64,000 nt of DNA, taken from the NCBI GenBank assembly GCA_029204225.1, contig CM055098.1, positions 5,947,246-6,011,245 on the forward strand. Reading direction: 5' to 3'. Source of the stretch: Diphasiastrum complanatum. Taxonomy: Eukaryota > Streptophyta > Lycopodiopsida > Lycopodiales > Lycopodiaceae. The position numbers and the translations under genes are program-made. Below, in pieces: positions 56,548-64,000 of this stretch. Under the pieces are notes generated by a model. That model saw only the letters and a program-made list of their open reading frames with translations, had not been told where the DNA came from and did no database searches. Within the stretch, counting starts at the first letter, position 1, and every line of letters starts with the position of its first letter.

Positions 56548-57650
56548 GGGTGTCGAAAGTTGTCACATGGCAAGCCACATGGAAAATTATGTAGGCTTGG
56601 GACTGTTCATGTGGCAAGCCACGTAGGCCTACCATAGGCTTGTGTGGCTTGTCACATGGTCTACCATAGGCGATGTTGTCAGCCACATAGGCCTACTATC
56701 TAGCAAGCCTATCATAGGTTGCCACATGGCAAGCCAAGTAGGCCTACCACATGGCAAATCATGCAAGCTTGGGGTTTGCCACATGCCACATGGCAAGCCA
56801 TGTCGGCCTACCATAGGCTTGTGCGGCAAGTCAACAGAGCTCTACCATATAGGCCTGAGTGGACCTAGAGAGAGATGAGAGGTGGGCTTGAAAGCTGACA
56901 CATGGCAAGCCATGTAGGCCTACCATAGGCTTGCATGGCAGACCACATAGACATGGCATAGGCCTCATGTCTGCCATGCAAGCATGTTGTAGGTTGCCAC
57001 ATAGGCTTGCCATAGGCTTGTGTGGCAAGCCAACCAGGCTCTGCCACGTAGGCTTGAGTGGACATAGAGAGAGAAAGAGATGGGGCTTGCAAGCTACCAC
57101 GTGGCAAGCCACGTAGGCCTGGCATGTAGAAAACCATGGAGGGTGATACTTCCCATGTCGTAAGCCACGTAGGACTACCATAGGCTTGTGTAGCAAGCAA
57201 TATAGACATGTCATAAAGGTGTGCTCGAAAGTTGTAATGCAGGCCTACCATAGGCTTGCGTGGCAGGCCACATAGGCATGGCATAGGTTTGATGTCTGCC
57301 ACGCAAGCATGTCACAAGCTAACACATAGGCTTGTGTGGCAAGCCAACCAAGCTTTGTCATGTAGGCTTGAGTGGACCTAGAGAGAGAGAGAGTTGGGGC
57401 TCACAAGTTGCCACGTGGCAAGCCAGGTAGGCATGTCATGAGACAAACCACGCAGGCTTGGGACTTGCCATGTGGCAAGCCATATAGGACTATCATAGGC
57501 TTGTGTGGCAGGTCATATAGGCATGACATAGGCTTGATGTTTGCCATGCAGGCATGTTGTAGTTTGCCACATAGGCTTGACATAGGCTTGTGTGGCAAGC
57601 TAACTAAGCTATGCACCATGTAGGTCTGCCATGCAAGCTTGAGTGCAACT

Positions 57651-57711
<61 letters not shown>
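56290..57711. repeat. Higher-order minisatellite with (GA)n tracts
   Basis: About 1.4 kb built from words such as ggcaagccacgtaggccta, ccataggcttgtgtggcaag and catggcataggcctgatgtctg. Recurrent landmarks gagtggacctagagagag occur near 56849, 57053 and 57367, with worn versions near 56470 and 57645, giving irregular periods of roughly 200-385 bp. Two long (GA)n tracts (about 56475-56544 and 57656-57711) grew from the gagaga landmark. Open frames across it are by-products of the repeat. Confidence 0.85.
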
Positions 57712-58101
57712 CCCACCAGGCCTGCGTTTTGAAGCCTTTCCAGCCCTTCACAGTCGACTTTTCCTTCATAGAAATGTATTTTTATTTCACCCATGGAAAG
57801 TCTGAGCACCCTTCAAATTTTTGATAATGAAAGTCTCATTTGTTTAACACCTTTCACCATCAAAGTATGTACATGCACTTCAAAACACTATGTGTGTTGG
57901 CAAAGGATAATTTGAATTTGGAGTGGGGCCCTTAGATGCATGCATGGGGAGGAGGGCCATGCATCCTTTTCCCCATACATGCATCCTCCTCCCCAAGTTT
58001 TTTAGTTAGAAAAAGCTCATGCATGGGTGAGGGGAGGAGGATGCATGGGTGCACCCATACACATGCGCAAAAGTGTACATAAGTTTAAATATATATCTAG
58101 A
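57712..58101. repeat. Spacer with inverted gcatgcatggggaggagg repeats
   Basis: Between about 57930 and 58060, atgcatggggaggagg, catgcatcctcctcccc and ggggaggaggatgcatggg are direct and inverted copies of one word. No gene is seen. Confidence 0.5.
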
Positions 58102-58250
58102 CTAGTAAAGAGTGCCCGTCGTTGACGGGCAATGGAGGCCGATCTAGGTGGCGGCCGATGATTTGGATGATGGCCGATCTCGCACATCTCGCATCTCGAA
58201 TATCAAACATTTGAGTCTTTGGAAAAATTATATTGTAAGTTCTCTCCAAT
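58102..58250 (-). mobile_element. Helitron-like 3' end C (5' truncated)
   Basis: Read on the minus strand it ends tgcccgtcaacgacgggca, then ctctttactag, then T. This is an 8-bp-stem hairpin 11 nt before a CTAG terminus with a following T, as expected for Helitron 3' ends inserting into AT. The preceding 40 bp (cgagatgcgagatgtgcg) equal those of ends A and B. One copy of the internal minisatellite word remains, then unrelated DNA (to 58554, no gene). Confidence 0.6.
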
Positions 58251-58554
58251 CAAGAAAAACAATGAAATTATAAGAATCGATTCCTTTGATATTTAGATAG
58301 TTGCTAGATTGGTAGATCCTTTGTTTAAATTAGTAGAATATTGTAATAGGTGTTGTAGACAATCATGAAGGGTGCAAATTGTTAGGCATCTATGACAACC
58401 ATGCATTCTTTGACATATATTCTATGTTAATTTTGGAAGTAAAGTATTAGATAAATAAACAAAAAAAAAAACAAGAGCATTTGAACATGAACAAGAGTTT
58501 CTCTTGCGGTAACGCGTTGTGCGATATGCCAAACAATGCTCAAAAGGGAATCAT

Positions 58555-58949
58555 TGTAATTGAACATAAGTTTTTCTAACCTCTTGTCTACTGTGTATAA
58601 TCTTTGAATGCATTATGCTTGTCGAGCGTTTCTTACAAAATCAGCTATCGTTTGTTTTTCTGCATAAAGGCTCATCATAATTAAATCATTAGTAGGTCAG
58701 CAATGTTTGTCTACCTCTTGTAAGAGGATAGATCTTAATTAACAACAGTAGCTACAGTTAAGAGTTTGACTCTATCTAGGCATATCAGGAATCTGTCCGA
58801 GAATAATATATCCCAAATAGCAAGATCATAGGAAGCTCATTGCTCACTGACTGATCACAACATCAGACGAGAGGTAAAGCACATCTCTCTCACTCTATCC
58901 GGATTTTATACAGCGAAATTAACAAGTCAAAATCTGTAAGATTCCAACA
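58555..58949 (+). repeat. LTR of copia family F, plus orientation
   Basis: About 395 bp from tgtaattgaac to gattccaaca, matching the reversed LTR at 54446-54855. A primer site follows one base later. Confidence 0.75.
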
Positions 58950-58950
58950 G

Positions 58951-58962
58951 TGGTATCAGAGC
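58951..58962 (+). promoter_or_regulatory. Primer-binding site of the plus copia F fragment
   Basis: tggtatcagagc, offset by one base from the LTR end. Confidence 0.8.
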
Positions 58963-59056
58963 TTGATCAGTCTGACAAGTCAGAGCCCATAGGTTCTAAG
59001 ACCAGATTGATAACAACCAAAGAGCCTCATTCAAGTTGAAGCATTGGAAAATACAA

Positions 59057-59900
59057 TGGCATCTATAAACAACATTCAATAAAAAATATACACCATTATT
59101 CAGGCAGATGGATCAAACTACTTGGACTAGGAAGTGAAGACATCGCTTATCCTAAGAGGAGAAGCACTATGGACTGAAGAGATGCCAGCCAATGCTAGAA
59201 AAGAACTTCGTAAATAAAAGAAAAAGAATGATAAAGCAGTAACTGTCATATCCTCCTCCATCGAAGAAATCATTACTCTCGATCTCTCATCAATATCAAA
59301 TGCATGAACGACAAAGACCTCACAACATTTATCAGAAACATGGAGAATCTATTCCTTTATTTGCATAATGCTGGCATGGAGCACGTAGTCTCACAGGAGA
59401 AGCAGCTAATGTACCTATTGCATGTGCTACCAAGATTATTCCAAACAACACGCACTCTATTGGCAAAGGATCCTGCCGCATGACTCTTGATAAAGCAATA
59501 AGCAAGGTCAAGGAAGAAGCAGAAGTAAGAGGAATTTGACCAAGCTCTATACAACGGTAAAGATCAATGCAAGAAGAAGCCTAATTCTAAGAGGGACTCA
59601 TCTCGAAGACCAGATCACAGTCAACAAAAAGAAAGCAACAAAGAAGGAAGATTGAAGGCACCTACTCAACACAAACCGCAAGATGGTGACAAGAAATTCT
59701 GCATTACATGCAGACGTACCGTCAACACATGTTGGTTAAATTCAAACATTCAATGCATACACTGTCACAAGAAGGGTCATGTAGCAATAGATTGCTATTA
59801 GAACCCAAGAAACAAGAAGACCCTAAGTAGGAAGGAGCCCTCCAACAGCTCGTCATACGTAGAGGGGCCAGAGTCCTCAAAGATGGTTGAGGAGAGAGCA
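59057..59900 (+). pseudogene. Copia F gag remnant
   Basis: Starts MASINNIQ and meets an early stop. Copia Gag words persist in shifted frames (ADGSNYLD, LRGEALWTEEMPA). A double zinc-knuckle region ends CIHCHKKGHVAIDC near 59755-59797. No protease domain follows; the sequence runs into a minisatellite at about 60000. Confidence 0.7.
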
Positions 59901-59999
59901 AACAACAGTCCATCCGCTTATCTATGCACAGATGTGTGTGCTACATCACAAGTCGACATTTAAGAAAAGTGTCATTAGAAAGCCGTCAACGAGAGCCAA

Positions 60000-60235
60000 G
60001 TCAACCAATTCAACCAAATTTGGCCAAGTCGACCAAAATTCGGCCCAATTCGGCCAAGTTCGACCAATTTGGCCAAATTCGGCCAACTCGACCAATTCGG
60101 CCAAATTCGTCCAAGTCAATTCGGCCAAATTTGACCAATTTGGCCAAATTCGGCCAACTGGACTTGGCCAAATTTGGCCAAATAGACCAAAGTCGGCCAA
60201 GTCGACCAATTTGACCAAATTTGACCAGGGTCGAA
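60000..60235 (+). repeat. Minisatellite of ttggccaaattcgg type
   Basis: Degenerate repeats of tcgaccaatttggccaaattcggccaa. Frames through it encode repetitive Phe-Gly-Gln/Arg-Pro-Asn peptides that are by-products. It is the inverse of 55540-55625. Confidence 0.8.
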
Positions 60236-61539
60236 AAATCTTTTTTTTACAAGGATGACATTGGTTCTGATTTTTACCATTGGGTCGGATTTTTACCATT
60301 GGGCTGGATTTTTTTAATTGGGTCTGATTTTTACCATTGGGTCGGATTTTCACCATTGGGTCGGATTGTTTGACAAGGTTTACGTTTGACAGTTTACATT
60401 CGACGATTCATGTCCGACGAATTACATTCGACGGTTTACATCCGATGAGTTTGAATTTTTTCGAAGGCTCAAATTTTTGAAACGACTCGATTTACGAGGA
60501 CTCAAATGTTTCAGAAGACTCGACTTTTTCGAATGACTCAATTTTTTTGAACGAATCTTTTGGAATGATTCGAATGTTTCCGAAGGCTCGAATGTTTTCA
60601 AAATTTTGGATATTTCGGAAGACTCAAATTTTTATGACTCGAATTTTTAGAACGACTCAAATCTTTGGAAAGACTCGATTTTTTTGAAAAGACTCAAATT
60701 TTTTCGATGACTCAAATTTTTACAATGTCTCGAATTTTTCCAAAAGACTCAAATTTTATAAAGACTCGAATTTTTAAGACTCAAATTTTTGGCGCGACTT
60801 GAATTTTCAAAGACTCGAATTTTTGAACGACTTGAAGTTTTTCAATGACTCGAATTCTTTGAACGACTCAAATTTTTGGAAAGACTCGAATTTTTTCAAT
60901 GACTCAAATTTTTGGAATGACTCGAATTTTTTCAAAGACTCGAATTTTTCCAATGGATCGAATTTTTTCAAAATATCGAATTTTTTCAATGACTCAAATT
61001 TTCAATAACTCAAATTTTTTCTTAAGACTCGAATTTTTTCAAATTATCAAATTTTTTGAAAGACTCGATTTTTTTCAGAGACTCGAATTTTTGGAAAGAC
61101 TCGAATTTTTCAAATGACTTGAATTTTTTCAGAGACTCAAATTTTTTCAATGACTCGATTTTTATTCAAATGATCAAATTTTTCTAAAGACTTGAATTTT
61201 TTCGAAGGATCGAACTGTCAACTCGAATTTTTTTGAAGGACAAAAGGACTCTTGGTATTGTCAAGTCAAATTTTTCAAAAGACTCGAATTTTTTCGAAGA
61301 CTCGAATTCTTCTAGAGACTCGATTTTTTTGAAAGACTCGATTTTTTTTCCAAAAATCCAAATTTTTCCGAAGAGTCAAATTTTTTCGAAAACTAGAATT
61401 TTTTTGAAGGCTCAAATTTTTCAAAGACTCGAATTTTTCCAAAGACTCGAATGTTAAATATTCGAGATGCGAGATGTGCGAGATCGGCCGCCACCTAGAT
61501 CAGCTTTCATTGCCCGTCAACGACGGGCACTCTTTACTA

Positions 61540-61540
<1 letters not shown>
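60236..61540 (+). mobile_element. Helitron-like element A with three internal minisatellites
   Basis: The 3' end is well defined: hairpin tgcccgtcaacgacgggca (61511-61529), then ctctttactag ending CTAG at 61540, followed by T. Upstream come the shared block cgagatgcgagatgtgcg (about 61461) and three tandem arrays in order: ttaccattgggtcggattt (60275-60365, about six units), ttacattcgacga words (60380-60445), and gactcgaattttttcaaa of 17-19 bp (60470-61450, about fifty degenerate units). The 5' TC end is not located, so the left border is uncertain. There is no Rep-helicase; it would be non-autonomous. Confidence 0.6.

Positions 61541-61588
<48 letters not shown>
61541..61588. repeat. (TA)24 microsatellite between two facing Helitron ends
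   Basis: 48 bp of pure TA. It is flanked on the left by CTAG of end A and on the right by CTAG of end B on the other strand. Confidence 0.95.
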
Positions 61589-61589
<1 letters not shown>

Positions 61590-62740
61590 TAGTAACGTGT
61601 GTCCGTTGTTGACGGGCGATCTAGGTGGCGGCTTGTGGTTATGACGTGTGGATGATGCTCAGAGCGGGCGATTAATGATTGAAAGTTGTCAACAGGCGGT
61701 CGACAATTTAGATTACGGCCAATAATTTGGGTCGAAGGTTAGTGGTTTGGGTCAAAAGTTGTCAATGACAATTAGCCGAAACTTTGGGTGGACGGCAAAT
61801 GATCTTACAAATATAGTGAGGGTTTAGGTGGCCGCCGACGATCTGGGCAAGGATTTAAATGGTGGCCGATCTCGCACATCTCGTATCTCGAATATCTACT
61901 ATATCTCACACATCTCGGCCATAATAGGGGTCAAAATTTAAGCATATTTAGAAATAGTATTTGATCCTTGGTAAAATTCGACTCTTTGAAAATTTGAATC
62001 ACTGAAAAAATTCGAGTCATTGGAAAAATCGATTCATTGAAAAAAAAAATTGATTCTTGAAAAAAAAAATTGATCCTTCGAAAAGATTCGAGTCTTTAAA
62101 AAATTCCGAGTCATTGAAAAAATCGAGTCTTAAAAAAATCGAGTCTTTGGAAAAATTCGAGTCTTTAGAAAAATTTGAGTCAAATAAAAATTCAAGTCTT
62201 TGAAAAATTCGAGTTTTTGGAAAAATCGAGTCTTTGGAAAAAAAATTCGAGTCTTTCGAAATTCGATCCTTTGGAAAATTTCAAGTCCGTTGAAAAATTT
62301 GAGTCTTTGAAAAATTTGAGTCTTTGGAAAAAAAATCTAGTCTTTGGAAAAAAATAATCGAGTCTTTCGAAATTCGATCCTTTGGAAAAATTCGAGTCTC
62401 TTGAAAAATTTGAGTCTGCAAAAAATTTGAGTTTTCAAAAAATTTCGAGTTTTTGAAAAATTTCGAGTCTTTTGAAAATTTTGAGTCTTCGGAAAAATTC
62501 GATCCTTTGGAAAAAAATTTAAGTCTTTTAAAAAAATCGAATCTTTAGAAAGATTCGATCCTTCGGAAAAATTTGATCCTTTGAAAAAATTCGAGTGTTC
62601 GAAAAAATTCAATCCGTTGGAAAAATTTGATTCTTTTGAAAAATTCGAGACTTTGAAAAATTTCGAGTCTTTTGAAAAATTTGAGTCTTTGAAAAAACTT
62701 GATCCATTGGAAAAATTCGATTCTTTGAAATAATTTGATA
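61589..62740 (-). mobile_element. Helitron-like element B, reversed, with minisatellite
   Basis: On the minus strand it ends gcccgtcaacaacggac, then acacgttactag, then T: the same terminus as A with two hairpin mismatches. Between the terminus and the shared block (agatacgagatgtgcgag, about 61870-61900) it has about 270 bp absent from A and C. Then about 61970-62740 is the same 17-19-bp gactcgaattttt minisatellite, running in the same sense relative to the element as in A. The 5' end is not located. Confidence 0.6.
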
Positions 62741-63619
62741 CGCTCCCAAATAAAAAGAAACATTCGAAATATATAAAAATAAAACAGCTACTTAGAATTT
62801 TGTATTCCACCAGAATAAATGCTCTAGGATAAAATAGATTAGAATGGATGACATGAAAGTCATATTTTGGCTTCCCCACAAATTCCCAACATTTTGGCTT
62901 TCCAACAAATTCCCAACAAACGGCAATGCAAAATCCCATAGCATTTTATATCTTTTGTGAGCATTGTGTGACTGCAATAAATTTCTTGTAGCCTTGTTAA
63001 TTTGACACACCAATGTCAAAGGATTTCCAGTTCTTGGAAATATCCAAGCTCTTGAAATCTGAATGCTACATCTTGTGATCGAAGTGGAAATAGGAGCTCC
63101 TTCAAAATCACAACACTATAAAAGGCTACAGCCCTCGCTGAGTTGGAGGTAGAAAGAAAACAGACCAATGCATTAGTTATAAAGAAATTCCAGGGAATGC
63201 TGAAAAGCATCGTCTGTCATAAGATTAGAACACAAAATCATCCTAGCTGATGAGTTAGAGTTCTGAAGTGATTTTCAAGTCCGTTTTGGGACAATATAGG
63301 AATAGTATTAGCGACTAACAACAATGTATATTTGTCCTAATTTGATTGTCGTGAAGGCTTATTAAAACCAAAAGTGCCAATAGATGTAAAAGGGATCACA
63401 TGATTTTGTTTGAGCTTTCTGAACATAAATTAGCTACAATTTGGTCCATTTGCAATAAAGAGACGAAAACATTACCATAAACAAAATTCAACTTCAGCTA
63501 TCATACACGACACATTTGTGATCAACTTCGCTTTTTTATTTAAAGACAAAAATCAACGTCCTCTCATCCAAAATATGTCTATGAATTACGAAGAAAATTT
63601 TATAGCAATTCTCTGTTCC
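62741..63619. other. Non-coding flank
   Basis: No gene is recognised. A short direct duplication, aaatgttgggaatttgtng-gaa-gccaaa on the minus strand, lies at about 62870-62920. Confidence 0.4.
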
Positions 63620-63896
63620 TTAAGCATAAAGATTGTGGAAACCGGATTTCAGACAAAATTCACAACTTGACTTGACTGTGAAGTCAACCAGCAAAAAACT
63701 GATGAAATAATCAATTCTACACTTGGCAAGCATAGTAGACATAGTTTTGTAGGGCTCTTCAAATTCTCCTGACACATATTCTTTGGTCTCTTTCCCTTGG
63801 CTTCTTTCACTGGGTCTTATAGCCACAAGGGTTGCCCCTTTCAAACCTGTTCCATCAGGGGGTTTCAGATGAGGTGCGTACCATAATTTCATGTTC
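63620..63896 (-). CDS. Possible 3' exon of an unknown gene
   Basis: A minus-strand frame ending in TAA at 63620-63622 reads MKLWYAPHLKPPDGTGLKG, then EYVSGEFEEPYKTMSTM and CRIDYFISFLLVDF. It has a protein-like composition but no family I know. Upstream it runs into a tRNA-derived insertion and the window end. Confidence 0.25.
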
Positions 63897-63983
63897 GTAC
63901 CCAACGGGGTTGGCTCAGTTGGTTGGCTTGGCATCCAAAGTTTCTTTGGTCCCAGGTTCGAGCCTCCCTTGGAAACCAAGAAG
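63897..63983 (+). mobile_element. tRNA-derived short retroposon (SINE-like) with 15-bp target duplications
   Basis: An 87-bp insertion with a pol III A box (tggctcagttgg, 63911-63922) and B box (ggttcgagcct, 63955-63965) spaced as in tRNA genes. It is flanked by perfect direct repeats cataatttcatgttc at 63882-63896 and 63984-63998. The cloverleaf does not close well, and there is no A-tail. It is a tRNA-derived retroposon or a retroposed tRNA relic rather than a working tRNA gene. Confidence 0.65.
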
Positions 63984-64000
63984 CATAATTTCATGTTCAG

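Noticed and set aside
56432-57824. Arg-Glu repeat proteins across the (GA)n tracts
   Set aside because: Pure translation artefacts of GA microsatellites on both strands.
60275-61450. CRISPR-like regular repeats
   Set aside because: Units are degenerate and contiguous without unique spacers, and the genome is clearly eukaryotic. These are minisatellites.
60799-61457. Open frames rich in Asn-Asp-Ser-Asn-Phe, looking like a repetitive structural protein
   Set aside because: They exist only because the 17-19-bp minisatellite lacks stops in some frames. All three plus frames give similar peptides, and no start, splice or domain context supports them.
63897-63983. Functional tRNA gene
   Set aside because: A and B boxes are present, but the arms do not pair into a proper cloverleaf, and the segment is flanked by target duplications.

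Overview
The window reads as nuclear DNA of a seed plant with a very large, transposon-filled genome, most likely a gymnosperm (conifer-like). That is inferred from sparse genes with short introns, many LTR retrotransposons of different ages nested in one another, two tandem CYP71-clan cytochrome P450 genes of a type expanded in gymnosperms, and an RRA-type arabinosyltransferase. There is no sign of bacterial or organellar sequence. The species cannot be named from the sequence alone.

Layout. 0-1.1 kb: frameshifted C-terminus of a non-LTR reverse transcriptase. 2.1-3.5 kb (minus): 3' part of an RRA-like arabinosyltransferase with duplicated mini-exons. 4.8-6.3 kb (plus): a small gag-like ORF, then a decayed intron-containing gene with the beta-class N4/N6 amino-methyltransferase layout. 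6.7-12.9 kb: a nearly complete Ty1/copia element (A). 13.9-16.8 kb: a truncated second copia (C). 17-22.6 kb: a strongly decayed LTR element and facing LTRs. 22.6-24.8 kb (minus): chromodomain Ty3/gypsy remnant. 26.0-27.6 and 43.0-44.6 kb (both minus): a P450 pair, the first broken by one extra T, the second intact (502 aa). Between them lie a solo LTR, a chimeric copia derivative (B) with a partial second copy in tandem, a pol-less LTR element (D) and the LTR of another element.

45-52 kb is the least explained part. It holds a clean two-exon orphan gene (250 aa), a broken intron-containing gene of a transposase-like family I cannot name, two orphan ORFs, a perfect 17-bp-arm palindrome and a GTTTGACC palindromic repeat. 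53.9-63 kb is repeat country: two opposed fragments of one copia family, a 1.4-kb higher-order minisatellite with two (GA)n tracts, and three termini that match Helitron 3' ends (hairpin, then CTAG followed by T). Two of these face each other across a (TA)24 tract, and each carries the same degenerate 17-19-bp minisatellite in mirror orientation. The window ends in a short tRNA-derived retroposon flanked by perfect 15-bp target-site duplications.

Host functions visible: cell-wall glycoprotein arabinosylation (RRA-like) and ER-bound monooxygenase metabolism (P450). No operon-like relation exists between them. The strongest candidates for undescribed biology are the methyltransferase-like gene, the 45-52 kb orphan cluster, the Helitron-minisatellite family and the pol-less LTR element D.
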